NCBI RefSeq assembly: GCF_900106745.1
Contig: NZ_FNNV01000002.1
Span: 334,369 to 398,368 of the forward strand
Length of the DNA stretch: 64,000 nt
DNA from: Paenibacillus sp. CF384
Lineage (GTDB): Bacteria; Bacillota; Bacilli; Paenibacillales; Paenibacillaceae
Direction of reading: 5' to 3'
Positions within the stretch are counted from its first letter, which is position 1, and each line of letters begins with the position of its first letter. Below the pieces are notes generated by a model. The model did no database searches, had not been told where the DNA came from, and worked only from the letters and a program-made list of their open reading frames with translations. A program made the translations under genes and the position numbers. Positions 17,500-27,287 of this stretch are shown here, one piece after another.

Positions 17500-18528
17500 T
17501 TAATTCGGTTCGTCAAATGTGAGAATGATTTTGTTGACCTCGTTCGGTTTGGTCTTAGCGATGTGTAACCCTTCAGCAATATCAGCAAACGTCATCCTGG
17601 CCGATATGAAAGCCTCTACGATATCCGGATTCTCATGCAGGAAATTCATTACTTCCGGGAACCTGCCAGCGTTGTTACGGCTTCCGAGAATTTCAACTTC
17701 TTTCTTCGTAAACAAGATTCCGGGAAAGCCTACTTGATCATTCGTCAGTCCGACGATTACGATACGCCCTCCCGGACTAACGATATGGATCGCCTGCTCC
17801 ATCGTCAGCTTAAGACCCGCGGATTCGATTACAATGTTTGCACCTTCCCCGCCTGTTTGTTCATCAATTGTCTTCTGCGTATCTTGCTCCCGGGGATTGA
17901 TTAGCACGTCTGCTCCGAACTGCCTAGCGCTTTCGAGTCGCTCGGGTACGACGTCGACCGCGAACACTTTGACATTAAATAGCCTTTTCATGAGGATGAG
18001 CGCCGTCAGCCCGATTGGTCCGACGCCAAGAATGGCGACTGTAGCACCGTCATGCATCCCCGCACGATGGACGACCTGGGAACCAATCGTAAACGGCTCA
18101 CAGAGAGCCCCCGCCTCGTACGTCATCCCATCTGGCATCGGATGAGCATATGCTTCAGGTACCGCAACGTAGTCCGCGAACCCTCCCGGCCGGAAACCGC
18201 CAATCATATCAATCTTGATACAACAGTTATATTTGCCGATTCGGCAAGGATAACATTTCTCACAGGGGACAGCAGGCTCAACGACGACGCGATCCCCGAC
18301 CTTCAGCTTAGTCGTCCCGTTTCCCGTCTCCACAACAACGCCTGAAAGCTCGTGGCCGTAGATCTGCGGATACACCGCATAAGGATGCGTTCCGTCGTAA
18401 TAGTGCACGTCGCCACCACAAATGCCCGCCGCTTTCATTCGGATAAGTACCTCGCCAGCCTTCAACACCGGTTTCTCCACTTCCTGTATCCCGATTGTAT
18501 ATGGAGCTGTCATAATCGCCGCTTTCAT
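17500..18528 (-). CDS. Zinc-dependent medium-chain alcohol/polyol dehydrogenase
   Basis: About 342 residues from ATG 18528 behind AAAGGTGA. Catalytic zinc ligands: Cys in AAGICGGDVH, His-Glu in YGHELSGV; structural zinc Cys cluster in CEKCYPCRIGKYNCC. The cofactor site GVGPIG is near residue 172, followed by Asp in VDVV, which favours NAD. The family covers sorbitol, threonine, L-idonate and galactitol dehydrogenases. It lies nine to eighteen bases after the Gfo gene. Probable role: oxidation of a sugar alcohol or sugar acid hydroxyl. Confidence 0.92.
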   Translation of the reverse strand: MKAAIMTAPYTIGIQEVEKPVLKAGEVLIRMKAAGICGGDVHYYDGTHPYAVYPQIYGHELSGVVVETGNGTTKLKVGDRVVVEPAVPCEKCYPCRIGKYNCCIKIDMIGGFRPGGFADYVAVPEAYAHPMPDGMTYEAGALCEPFTIGSQVVHRAGMHDGATVAILGVGPIGLTALILMKRLFNVKVFAVDVVPERLESARQFGADVLINPREQDTQKTIDEQTGGEGANIVIESAGLKLTMEQAIHIVSPGGRIVIVGLTNDQVGFPGILFTKKEVEILGSRNNAGRFPEVMNFLHENPDIVEAFISARMTFADIAEGLHIAKTKPNEVNKIILTFDEPN

Positions 18529-18546
18529 TCCTGTCACCTTTCTTGG

Positions 18547-19593
18547 TTATGATTCAAAATTAATTGCTTTGTGCTTCTCCGCACTTTCATAGGCGGAGAA
18601 AGTAAGTCTTAGCGTAAGCAGGTTATCTTCTCCACTAGTCTGGAATGGCTTCCCTATATCCAGACATTCAATAAAATGCGTGGATAACCGGAAGTGGCTT
18701 TCCTCGTGATCGAGCGGTGTCGGACCACAAACAACTCTCCTATCCCCACTCGAATCGATGACCGTGATACTGCCATCACCGTGCATTTTCAAAGTTGCAC
18801 GATCTCCGTCGATAACGAAATGCTCTATATGATGTGCTTGCACGCTATCCTTCTCGAGTGATCCGCACAACTCCCGGCGAGTCGCCCAACTCATGTCGAG
18901 AAATCCATAGAAGCCTTCATGTGCCAACGTCACGATGCCGGAGTCCTCTCCAACGACAAAAGGGCTATTGTGTTGGAATTCCGCGTAGATCCTCTTTGGC
19001 TCCCCGAAAAGGAATCTCCACGTATCGAACCAATGGACGCCCATTTCATAGAACATGAGACGGGGCATGCTTTTTAAGAATGGCTGCGCAACTGTCCGTT
19101 CTTCTGACATGCGCATTGTAAAAAAGTCGGAGTGCATATATCGGGCGACGAGTACTTGACCCAGTTCACCGGAGTCTATTACCTGCTTTATATGCTGAAA
19201 AATGGACAGCCAACGCCAATTTTCCGTTACCATGAGGCGTACCCCCGCCTCGCTCGCCGAACGCACGATCCGCTGAGCTTCTTCAAACGATTCAGCGAAT
19301 GGCTTTTGACAAAGAATATGCTTTCCCGCTCGCGCTGATTTCTCAACGAAAGATAGATGCGTCTCTGGCCCCGTTACGATGTCTACGATTTCGATGTCCG
19401 CATCCGCCAGCATCTCATCAAGCGAGGTATATTGCCTATCTTCTGGTACGCCGTAACGACGGCCTTTATCTGCCATTTTGTCGCGGCTCCGGTTACACAA
19501 GGCATGAATCTTAACGTTAGGCATGCGCTCCCACGCCTGCAAATGCTTCTCGGACCAGAAGCCTGTGCCGACAACTCCAATTTTCCAAGTCAA
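18547..19593 (-). CDS. Gfo/Idh/MocA family oxidoreductase
   Basis: 348 residues; TTG 19593 lies eight bases behind AGGAGG and gives the usual short N-terminus before the GTGFWS Rossmann motif. The family motif EKSARAGKHILCQKPFAES holds the catalytic Lys-Pro pair near residue 97. A His in GVHWFDTWR near residue 185 matches the usual catalytic position. These enzymes oxidise or reduce sugar hydroxyls with NAD(P); D-apiose dehydrogenase ApsD is one member. The start of the set of dehydrogenases suggests it acts early on the released sugar. Confidence 0.9.
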   Translation of the reverse strand: MTWKIGVVGTGFWSEKHLQAWERMPNVKIHALCNRSRDKMADKGRRYGVPEDRQYTSLDEMLADADIEIVDIVTGPETHLSFVEKSARAGKHILCQKPFAESFEEAQRIVRSASEAGVRLMVTENWRWLSIFQHIKQVIDSGELGQVLVARYMHSDFFTMRMSEERTVAQPFLKSMPRLMFYEMGVHWFDTWRFLFGEPKRIYAEFQHNSPFVVGEDSGIVTLAHEGFYGFLDMSWATRRELCGSLEKDSVQAHHIEHFVIDGDRATLKMHGDGSITVIDSSGDRRVVCGPTPLDHEESHFRLSTHFIECLDIGKPFQTSGEDNLLTLRLTFSAYESAEKHKAINFES

Positions 19594-19617
19594 ACTTGCT
19601 CCTCCTTCGCGAGTTAT

Positions 19618-20322
19618 TTATCGATTGACCGGAATTAAATCTTTGATTAGGCATCTCTCGCTCGTTCGCAATAAAAACATGATGCAATCGGAAATATCCT
19701 GTGGAAGGAGCCACGAAGATTCCTCGTTCTTCTCATGGAATTCCTTGACCATCTGGGTTTCGGTCATTCCTGGATACACCGCACTCACTTTAATGCCGTA
19801 GGGGCTGGCCGCTTTGCGTAGAGACTGAGTTAATCCTCCGACGCCAGCTTTGGATGCACCGTACGAAGCGTGCGCGCTCGAGACATCTAATGCAGCCGTG
19901 GATGATATGTTAATGATGTATCCTCTCCGATGCTTCATCATCTCTTTAAGCGCAAGCTGGCTTAGAATAAAGACACTACGCAAGTTGACATCCATGACGC
20001 TGTCCCATTCTTCCATGGTTATTTCTTCAAAAGGGGTGACGCGCAATACCCCAGCGTTGTTGATAAGAATAGTCGGAGGACCGAAACGTTCGAGTGTAGC
20101 CTTCATCAGCCCTTGTGCGTTTTCTTGCCTCGTCAAATCGCCGACGAACCTGTCCGCTTCTCCGCCGAACTCTCGAATTACTGCAACCGTTTCCTGAAGC
20201 TCACTCTCCGAACGGGATGCAATCATGACCTTGCAGCCTTCTTGAGCCAGATCAATCGCCGTTTGCCTGCCTATTCCCCGTCCTCCACCAGTCACAATTG
20301 CGATTTGATTACTAAGCTTCAT
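19618..20322 (-). CDS. Short-chain dehydrogenase/reductase (SDR, FabG-like)
   Basis: 234 residues. Cofactor motif TGGGRGIGR at residues 11-19, NNAG near residue 87, catalytic Ser in NISSTAA and the YGASK catalytic Tyr-Lys pair near 153-157. The residue after the second strand is Arg-Ser (ASRSESE), which favours NADP. It is at the short end for classical SDRs but complete. It follows the DUF4038 gene by 36 bases and precedes the Gfo gene by 24, so it belongs to the operon. Probable sugar or sugar-acid dehydrogenase. Confidence 0.9.
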   Translation of the reverse strand: MKLSNQIAIVTGGGRGIGRQTAIDLAQEGCKVMIASRSESELQETVAVIREFGGEADRFVGDLTRQENAQGLMKATLERFGPPTILINNAGVLRVTPFEEITMEEWDSVMDVNLRSVFILSQLALKEMMKHRRGYIINISSTAALDVSSAHASYGASKAGVGGLTQSLRKAASPYGIKVSAVYPGMTETQMVKEFHEKNEESSWLLPQDISDCIMFLLRTSERCLIKDLIPVNR

Positions 20323-20358
20323 AATGCTATCTCCCTTACTGTTTAAGTAAAGCGTAGG

Positions 20359-22020
20359 CTAATGGCACTCTCGTGTTATGAGTAACACCCAATCATCGCT
20401 TTCTTCATCATCCCCTGTAGTGGCCGCCTCTGGAGTTGAGAAGGATACGCCATTGCAGCGCTCGTATTCCGCTAATTCTCCTGTTCGCGGATTAAACCAT
20501 CTATACCATGCGCTTTCCTCCGCTTCAGCAGATAATTCGCACGCACCTGAAGTCGGAAAGTAAATCGCAATCACACCGAACTCCCTGTCGGCTAGACATA
20601 ACGGCAAGGTGCCCTCCGCTTCAGTTCCGCTCGCTGTTGAAATGCGTTCAGGGGCAGGAGATAGACGGTTGAATGAAACGATTTCCGTCATGAATCGATA
20701 GTAAGGGAGCAGATAACTGGTACCTACCGACTCCTTTTCGAGTCTTATATGCGGTCCCCATGTGTTATCAAAACCATGAACGATTGGATAACCGCTGAAA
20801 CCAGCTCTCCATTGACCTCTTCGGGTATGGTGGTGGTCCAATTGCTGATGAATGGCTGCGGTCAGGAGCCCGTCTGCTCTTTCGTAGCCGAATTCCGCGC
20901 AAATACTCGCTTTCATCCTGCCTCCGGAATGATGGTTCAAGTCACCCTCCAGTCCAGCACATCGCGATGACGGTATTGGCGAATCCAGTACCTGAGAGGC
21001 CCAATTCGTTTGAATGAGATAGACGTCTATCATCTCGCAATGACCGAGTCTCTCATGCAGCGACAGCTTCTGCTCCCAGTTATGTGCGCCGATCGGATGT
21101 GCATACGGATCAAATGAACGAATCTGCTCGGATAATCGAATGATCCAGCGGTTAGCTTCTTTGTTATATCTTGCCGGCAATCCCACAGGGTAGTATTCGT
21201 ACTCATTGGCCGGGCACCAAATATAAACCGAATCGTAAGCGGCATATCTTGCGATGATGTATTCATGCCAAAAAGATTCATACTCAGCAATAAATTTGCT
21301 TCTGTCGTTAAACGGAAATTCCATCAGCCATCCCTGCAAAATGATTTCAAAGCCCATTCGCAGTTCCGAGGCTAGGGCAACTATCTGATCCACTGCTTTA
21401 AAGTAGTCCAGATTCAACTTCATAAATTCAGGCCATTGGGGACTACCTCCCCACGGCCAACAATCTTTTGTCTGCCATTGATTTCTGATGTCTGGATGAT
21501 ACGGGCTGACCTGCATGCGTGCTCGAATGTAATTGATACCCTGAGAACGTCGTTTTTTCAGAATCGATTCCACGTCGACTCCGCAATAAGCTGCCCCAAA
21601 GATGTTGTATTGTGTATCCCCGAACAGAAAGAACGGCTCACCATTATCGAAGTGGAATCCGTAGGAAGCTGCTGATGAATCAGCGCGAAGAAATCCCCTG
21701 CTGCCAGGATCAGGTCTACCGGTGCTTAGCGAAAACTCTCTCGCCAACTCTTCATTCGCCGGTAAGGAGAATATCCTACAGTGCCATTTGCCTTCCTTCT
21801 CCGGCGACCATCTGATTTTCCAGCAATGGAGCCCTTTTTCATCCTGGCCATCATAGAATGCAGATACCTTTTGAATACTCCCATCCTCATGTCGGAATTC
21901 ACTGTAAACCTGCACATCCCAGAAAGGATTGACATAGGTGAAGGATGTGGCCAGTCCAAATTCAATAAGTTTCCATTTATTCGCTGTGATATCTAGTGGC
22001 TCTTGCTTGCTGATTACCAT
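20359..22020 (-). CDS. DUF5060 plus DUF4038 (apiosidase-like/GH140-type) putative intracellular glycosidase
   Basis: 553 residues without a signal peptide. Residues about 10-100 form a beta-rich domain of the DUF5060 type; residues about 115-450 form a TIM-barrel of the DUF4038/apiosidase-like type, with FFLFGDTQYN, YIRARMQVSPYHP and Glu residues in PANEYEYY and AEFGYE that are candidate acid/base and nucleophile. A small beta-domain closes the protein. The best-characterised relative family, GH140, removes apiose from rhamnogalacturonan II. Lack of a signal suggests it acts on imported oligosaccharides. It starts the catabolic half of the operon after a 141-base gap. Confidence 0.72.
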   Translation of the reverse strand: MVISKQEPLDITANKWKLIEFGLATSFTYVNPFWDVQVYSEFRHEDGSIQKVSAFYDGQDEKGLHCWKIRWSPEKEGKWHCRIFSLPANEELAREFSLSTGRPDPGSRGFLRADSSAASYGFHFDNGEPFFLFGDTQYNIFGAAYCGVDVESILKKRRSQGINYIRARMQVSPYHPDIRNQWQTKDCWPWGGSPQWPEFMKLNLDYFKAVDQIVALASELRMGFEIILQGWLMEFPFNDRSKFIAEYESFWHEYIIARYAAYDSVYIWCPANEYEYYPVGLPARYNKEANRWIIRLSEQIRSFDPYAHPIGAHNWEQKLSLHERLGHCEMIDVYLIQTNWASQVLDSPIPSSRCAGLEGDLNHHSGGRMKASICAEFGYERADGLLTAAIHQQLDHHHTRRGQWRAGFSGYPIVHGFDNTWGPHIRLEKESVGTSYLLPYYRFMTEIVSFNRLSPAPERISTASGTEAEGTLPLCLADREFGVIAIYFPTSGACELSAEAEESAWYRWFNPRTGELAEYERCNGVSFSTPEAATTGDDEESDDWVLLITRECH

Positions 22021-22161
22021 CCGTCTAATCGACCTCCTGACATTCTATAGTAAAGAGCCCCAGTCATAGTCGTGACTAAGGCCCCTAGTTACGCCACGTA
22101 ATTATTGTGATATACCGCTTAACTACGTTTTGTCGTTTAACATTACGATTGTTCTGCCCTT

Positions 22162-23532
22162 TTACATCACTTCCACATTCCCAATCTTGTAAAACCCATC
22201 TTGATCACGAAGTGCGTCCTGCAACCCTAGCTCAACTGCTCTAGAAACATCGCTTTCATTGGAATAAATCAGTTTTATTGATAAGGAATACGTCCCTTGC
22301 TCCCATTCTTCCGGGACGACAACTCGGTACGTCTCGCCAAAAACACATCCCGGCATCCAATTACGGCAATTCGAACCTTCCAGCTCCAGTATCTGGCTCA
22401 TATGCGGCATGTCGGTCTGACTCATGCGAAGAAACAACTTATAAGCATGATATGCCGGTGCACTTCCTCGATTCTGCCATACGATACGCAAACGTTCTTT
22501 GCTGCCGCTTGACCACTTGTCGGCATACGAGACGCTCTTCGGAAAAAACCAATAGCCAAGTTGGTTTGACAGCCGGGCGGCATAATCTCGGTTCTCTTCC
22601 AGCCACTTTCTTGGGTATCCATGGAAGCCGGCGTAAGTTGCATGTGTTTCTCGTACAGCATGCATTAATGGAATACCTTCCTGCCAGCAATCTGTTCGGA
22701 CAGCAAAATGATAATGCTCCAATTCCAATACAATCGGTTTATCTCGCCAGAAAGGCTCGAAATACTCGGGATTACGCAACGTGCTCTCGCCAAAGCGCTC
22801 AGCAAACCATTCTACGGAAATCCCGTCATCTCTAAGCGTGATACCTCTTTCCCGAATTGCCAACAAGATATATTCAGGTTCGTCGTTAGATTGATTGCGT
22901 GCACTCGCGACATCATCGCTAATCACCAATTGCGCATGCCGATAGCAACGGCAATGAAGGTCTAAGTGAGCAACTATGATATCAACCGGCCAATCCTGCT
23001 TACTCCCAAACGATGTATGAGCTTCACCCCAATCCCCATAGCTGCCGATATCGACATATGCGAGCCAGGATTGACCATCGTAACGGGCAGCGAATGCTTT
23101 GTGAAATGCTTCTAGTTTTTCGAGAAAAATAGGATCTCCATAATCAGGCTCCCATATATTGCAGCCTTCCCCGCTTAAGAACAAACCTTTAGCCCCTGCT
23201 TCCATCACCCAGCGAGGAGTCGCGAATGTTTGATTGTCATGAGTCTCCTTACAGGTGATTCGAAAGGCTATCGACAACCCAGACTTGACCCAGCGCTCGA
23301 TCTCATTATCGATAACCTCCCATCGATAAACCCCCTCTTCAGGTTCGAGATAACTCCATGCAAGACGCAAGTACAAATGGTCCAGACCTGGAAAGTCCTC
23401 GAGCGGATCTTCCTCAAAGGAAGTGCCATAATACTTAAGGGTGTTGTCTAGTTGATGGACGTACCAGCCTTTATGTGGATTACGCATCGTTTTTTCCACA
23501 TCCCAGTACTGCTCCAACATTCGTATATTCAT
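22162..23532 (-). CDS. DUF4832-type putative glycoside hydrolase
   Basis: 456 residues, start behind GGGAGGT. The N-terminus NPHKGWYVHQLDN and the YLRLAWSYLEPEEGVYRW segment recall the substrate-side loops of GH5/GH42-like barrels; the C-terminal 110 residues form a beta-sandwich (RLRIVWQNRGSAPAY) as in DUF4832 proteins. A Glu in YGDWGEAHTS near residue 175 is a possible catalytic acid. No signal peptide, so cytoplasmic. It follows the LplC-type permease by 16 bases, so it is co-transcribed with the importer and probably degrades what is imported. Confidence 0.7.
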   Translation of the reverse strand: MNIRMLEQYWDVEKTMRNPHKGWYVHQLDNTLKYYGTSFEEDPLEDFPGLDHLYLRLAWSYLEPEEGVYRWEVIDNEIERWVKSGLSIAFRITCKETHDNQTFATPRWVMEAGAKGLFLSGEGCNIWEPDYGDPIFLEKLEAFHKAFAARYDGQSWLAYVDIGSYGDWGEAHTSFGSKQDWPVDIIVAHLDLHCRCYRHAQLVISDDVASARNQSNDEPEYILLAIRERGITLRDDGISVEWFAERFGESTLRNPEYFEPFWRDKPIVLELEHYHFAVRTDCWQEGIPLMHAVRETHATYAGFHGYPRKWLEENRDYAARLSNQLGYWFFPKSVSYADKWSSGSKERLRIVWQNRGSAPAYHAYKLFLRMSQTDMPHMSQILELEGSNCRNWMPGCVFGETYRVVVPEEWEQGTYSLSIKLIYSNESDVSRAVELGLQDALRDQDGFYKIGNVEVM

Positions 23533-23548
23533 TCGATTCTAGACCTCC

Positions 23549-24439
23549 CTATTCTTTGACCGATCCAAGCGTAATACCGTGAATAAAGTATCGTTGCAAG
23601 AAAGGGTATATAATAAACAGCGGCAGCATGCTTATGAATATTTTGGCTGAGTTGACCGTTTTGTTTGATAGCTTCATCAGCGTATTTAGTTGATCTTCGG
23701 TCATATTGGCACTGTTCAAATTCATCTGCACGACGATTTGATTCAAATAAGTTTGCAGGGGCTGTTTCTCTTCGCTATGAATTAGAATCAAACCGTCGAA
23801 GAAAGCATTCCAATGGCCAACCATTGAGAACAGTGTGACTGTTGCGATGGCAGGCAGCGATAACGGGATATACATTCGCACTAGCCCCATCCAAGGTCCA
23901 GCTCCATCTATTGCCATTGCATCATCAAGCTCCTTGGGCAAGTTCCGAAAAAAGTTCATAAGCAGAATGACGTTAAACACAGGGACTGCTCCAGGCAGCA
24001 CGAGTGCCCAGATCGAGTCAAGCAAGTGCAAATCTCGTATAGTCATATACCAAGGAACAAGTCCGCCGCTGAACAGCATCGTGAAGACCACGAACCACAT
24101 ATAAATGTTTCGGCTCCCGAATTGATTAACGCTGCGGGAGAGTGGATAAGCCATCAACACCGTGATTAGAAACTGAACGGCTACACCGAGTCCGACTCGC
24201 TTTAAGGAGTTAAGAAATGTTTTAAAAAACAAGTGATCATCTACGACCACCTTATACGCAGCCAAATTGAACTGCACTGGAAAAATCGTTACTTTGCCGG
24301 CCGACGCCGCCCCACTGTCACTAAAGGATAAAGCGAACAAATGTAGGATAGGAAACACGCTGATGGCGGCAATTAGCAGAAGCGCTCCGACTACAAACGC
24401 GTCTTCCGCTCTTCTTTTTATTGTAGTTTCGTATATCAC
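23549..24439 (-). CDS. Carbohydrate ABC transporter permease, LplC/YtcP type
   Basis: 296-residue CUT1 permease with six hydrophobic segments and the EAA-type loop DDAMAIDGAGPWMGLVRMYIP near residues 182-202. The C-terminus GITLGSVKE is typical. It lies 22 bases after the LplB-type partner. It is the counterpart of 3649-4536 in the other sugar locus but only moderately similar, so the two importers probably take different glycans. Confidence 0.93.
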   Translation of the reverse strand: MIYETTIKRRAEDAFVVGALLLIAAISVFPILHLFALSFSDSGAASAGKVTIFPVQFNLAAYKVVVDDHLFFKTFLNSLKRVGLGVAVQFLITVLMAYPLSRSVNQFGSRNIYMWFVVFTMLFSGGLVPWYMTIRDLHLLDSIWALVLPGAVPVFNVILLMNFFRNLPKELDDAMAIDGAGPWMGLVRMYIPLSLPAIATVTLFSMVGHWNAFFDGLILIHSEEKQPLQTYLNQIVVQMNLNSANMTEDQLNTLMKLSNKTVNSAKIFISMLPLFIIYPFLQRYFIHGITLGSVKE

Positions 24440-24461
24440 GAGGCTCCTCCTCTACTCTGTT

Positions 24462-25349
24462 CTAGAAGATGCGATAGTTCGCGTACCTCGCGGCTAATCG
24501 GTACGAGATGACAATCAGAATAAAGCTAACGATGGACTTCAGAAGTCCTACTGCAGTTGCAAGTTCGAATTGCGATTCAATTAGGCCCACCCGGTACACG
24601 TAAGTATCAATAATATCCGCGGATTGATAGACGACTGGATTATATAAATTAAGGATTTGTTCGAAACCTGCGTTCAGAACGTTCTGCAATGCGAGCGTCG
24701 TGATGAGCACGACTGTTGTGGAGATCCCCGGAATTGTGACGTAACGCAGACGCTGCCAACGGCCCGCTCCGTCTATCGCTGCCGATTCATATAAAGAAGG
24801 ATTAATTCCCGTCAGCGCGGCGATAAACACGATCGCGGAGAAACCGAATTCCTTCCAAACATCACTTCCGATTAGGATCGTTGGGAACCAATGGTTGTTG
24901 CCCATAAAGAGCACTGGTTCTGCCCCGAATAAACCACCTATTTGATTCACGATCCCGTCAAAGGAGAACATCTGCGCCAAAATCCCTCCAAGTAAAACCC
25001 AGGAAATAAAGTGTGGTAAGTAGACGATTGTTTGTATCACGCGTTTCATCGTTTTAAACCTTAGCTCATTTAGAATCAGCGCGAAAAACAATGAGACCAC
25101 TAAATTAGCAATGATTTTGCCGAACGCAATAAAGATGGTATTCTTAAAGACTTGATAACTATCAGGAATTTCAAACATATAATGGAAGTTTTCAAGCCCG
25201 ACCCATCTCGATCCCCAGAATCCTTTGCTCGGATTGAAACTTTCAAATGCCATAACGATTCCGAACATCGGGTACACGCTGAATATGAGCAGGATGACAA
25301 TTCCGGGCAGTAGCATTGCGTGATAATGGAGGCTTTGCTTTATTTTCAT
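24462..25349 (-). CDS. Carbohydrate ABC transporter permease, LplB type
   Basis: 295 residues, complete, with N-terminus MKIKQSLHYHAMLLPG leading directly into the first membrane segment. The EAA loop reads ESAAIDGAGRWQRLRYVTIP. It works with the permease at 23549-24439 and lipoprotein copy A. The first 18 bases of this gene are part of the 1,616-bp block duplicated at 31188-32803, where only the start of a related permease gene remains. Confidence 0.93.
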   Translation of the reverse strand: MKIKQSLHYHAMLLPGIVILLIFSVYPMFGIVMAFESFNPSKGFWGSRWVGLENFHYMFEIPDSYQVFKNTIFIAFGKIIANLVVSLFFALILNELRFKTMKRVIQTIVYLPHFISWVLLGGILAQMFSFDGIVNQIGGLFGAEPVLFMGNNHWFPTILIGSDVWKEFGFSAIVFIAALTGINPSLYESAAIDGAGRWQRLRYVTIPGISTTVVLITTLALQNVLNAGFEQILNLYNPVVYQSADIIDTYVYRVGLIESQFELATAVGLLKSIVSFILIVISYRLAARYANYRIF

Positions 25350-26947
25350 ATCTAGGACTCCTTAACGAGTTGCGCCAAACCGTAAAGCCCAGTTCAGCGC
25401 AAACTCTCGTTACATTAGTAGCCTTACTCGCCAAGCATCTCGTTGACTTCTTTCGTGATACTTTCCCCGCCTTGAGCATTCCAATCTTTAACAAACTGAT
25501 CGAATGAATCCACTGGCGCATTACCCAAAATGATTTTTAAGAACGCATCCAACTCCAACTTCGTCAAATTCACCCAACGTTTCTCCATCGTCGGTGTTAC
25601 ACCGTAGAAGTCACTGAATAACTTGTTGTTGGCAGATTCCTTAACCAGTGCTCCCATACCGTAGATTCGAGAGACAAGCTCCCCTGTCACATCCGGATTA
25701 TCTTTCATCCATTGATCGCCCTTGCTGTAATTCTCAAACAATCTGGCTACATTCTCGATTTGATCCTTCGGCATGTTTCCGAGCGTGTCCTTGGACGCCC
25801 CATCAATCATTGCTGCCAAGTTCTTGTTATATTGGACACCGAGATCGGCTTGCCAGAGCGGGAAATCCACAACCCAACCGTTCCAAGCTATTTTGTTTTC
25901 AAGCACTTCATTCTTATATGGATCCATAGTAGGTTCTTGCTGAATATTCAATATTTTGTAAAGCAACTCCGGATGCTTAAAGCCTTTCTTGACGACCGCA
26001 ATTTCGCCTACTGGCGGTTCCTGCTTGCCGTAAAATTGTCCGTTCCCATCCTTTATGGTATATGCACGCCATTGTGATTCTTTATCGTTCTTCAACTGGT
26101 CGACAATTGGCCACCAGCCCGACCACCATGCACCGAGAAAGACGCCTGCTTTACCGCTGGAAACTTTCTGCGCGAACTGATCGCTTTTTGTAGTTGCGAA
26201 CTCTTTGTCAAGTACTCCTTTTGCATACAATTCATGCATGTTCGCAAGTGCCTGCTTCATTTCAGGCTGGGTCGAGCCATAAACGACCTTGCCTGATGCA
26301 TCCTTGGTCCACAAGAATGGCTTCGCATCGTAAGCAAGAGCCAATGCTTCGAAACCGAACATGTTACGCGCGTTGCCGGAGTCTTCTTGGCCCGGAATAC
26401 CTGTTGTTCCGTAATTCTTATTGAACGCTTCGACGACCGTTGCCAAATCCGCCATATTCGTTGGCTCTTTCAACCCCAACTTGTCAAGCCAGTCTTTACG
26501 AACCCAAGCTAGACTAGACGAATTGTCGACTTGCCCCATTGATGCGACGCCATAAATCTTGCCGTCTCTGGTCAACGTCTCAATGGATTTACCCCCGTCT
26601 GATGCTAGTACGGTCTTCAGCGCATCTCCGACGTATTTCTCATAATAAGGCGTCAGCTCCTCGATCATGTCGTCATTAATCAATTGCATGTAAGTCGTAT
26701 AATCTACCGTGAAAATATCTGGCAAATCATCACTAGCGATTGCTAGTTTAATCTTCTCGGTATAAGCCGGTTCTTTCTGACTCCACAGAAAATTCACATC
26801 GACGTTGAGTTGTTTCTTAACAAGATCAACCCATCGGTTACCCGTTAAACTTTCACCATTCGGGATATGGTCGGCACCGTCCCTCACTTTTTTGACGAGA
26901 TTAACGGTTACTTTCTCTGGCAGCGGCCCCATTGGATCCGGAACTTC
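25332..26947. repeat. 1,616-bp near-identical direct repeat, copy A
   Basis: Matches 31188-32803 without any gap at a constant offset of 5,856 bases. I see four mismatches (25342, 25460, 26657, 26762). It covers the body of lipoprotein gene A, the intergenic 74 bases and the first codons of the permease gene. Homology outside the block continues at much lower identity on the promoter side. Confidence 0.95.
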
Positions 26948-27109
26948 TTCGGATATTGAATGATTGTCCGTCGAATCCACAGTTGCATTAGAACTTGTGT
27001 TGGACGCTGTGTTTGGCGTCTTGTCATTCGTGGTGTCCTTACTGCAAGCGGTGACAATCATCAGCATTGCTATGAGTGGCAGGAGTATTGCCGTTCTCAC
27101 TTTTGCCAT
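25424..27109 (-). CDS. Sugar-binding lipoprotein, copy A
   Basis: 561 residues; signal peptide with lipobox VTAC (Cys22), then a Ser/Thr/Asn linker to about residue 53, then the binding domain of the LplA-like family. From E-V-P-D-P-M-G-P-L-P-E to the stop it differs from copy B only by Glu/Asp in MIE(E/D)LTPYY; the signal and linker differ strongly. It feeds the permeases at 23549-25349, 74 bases downstream. The sharp change in identity inside the gene indicates recent gene conversion or recombination. Confidence 0.94.
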   Translation of the reverse strand: MAKVRTAILLPLIAMLMIVTACSKDTTNDKTPNTASNTSSNATVDSTDNHSISEEVPDPMGPLPEKVTVNLVKKVRDGADHIPNGESLTGNRWVDLVKKQLNVDVNFLWSQKEPAYTEKIKLAIASDDLPDIFTVDYTTYMQLINDDMIEELTPYYEKYVGDALKTVLASDGGKSIETLTRDGKIYGVASMGQVDNSSSLAWVRKDWLDKLGLKEPTNMADLATVVEAFNKNYGTTGIPGQEDSGNARNMFGFEALALAYDAKPFLWTKDASGKVVYGSTQPEMKQALANMHELYAKGVLDKEFATTKSDQFAQKVSSGKAGVFLGAWWSGWWPIVDQLKNDKESQWRAYTIKDGNGQFYGKQEPPVGEIAVVKKGFKHPELLYKILNIQQEPTMDPYKNEVLENKIAWNGWVVDFPLWQADLGVQYNKNLAAMIDGASKDTLGNMPKDQIENVARLFENYSKGDQWMKDNPDVTGELVSRIYGMGALVKESANNKLFSDFYGVTPTMEKRWVNLTKLELDAFLKIILGNAPVDSFDQFVKDWNAQGGESITKEVNEMLGE

Positions 27110-27153
27110 TTCTACAACTCCCTTTTTTATATTTTTTTATCTTGCTCTGTAAT

Positions 27154-27167
27154 TGTAAGCCCTATCA
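27154..27167 (+). promoter_or_regulatory. cre-like site upstream of lipoprotein A
   Basis: TGTAAGCCCTATCA matches the cre consensus TGWAANCGNTNWCA except for the central G. The same site is kept in front of copy B (33034-33047), although the surrounding DNA has diverged, which supports function. Confidence 0.35.
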
Positions 27168-27287
27168 GTACATGTGACGTAGAGTGATATATCTTCTAAT
27201 GCCGTTGTTTTTGTACTCTCGTTACGATTGGAACACATTCATCTAACCTCTTGAGCACATTGTTCGTAGTATGGATCTATAGCAAAA

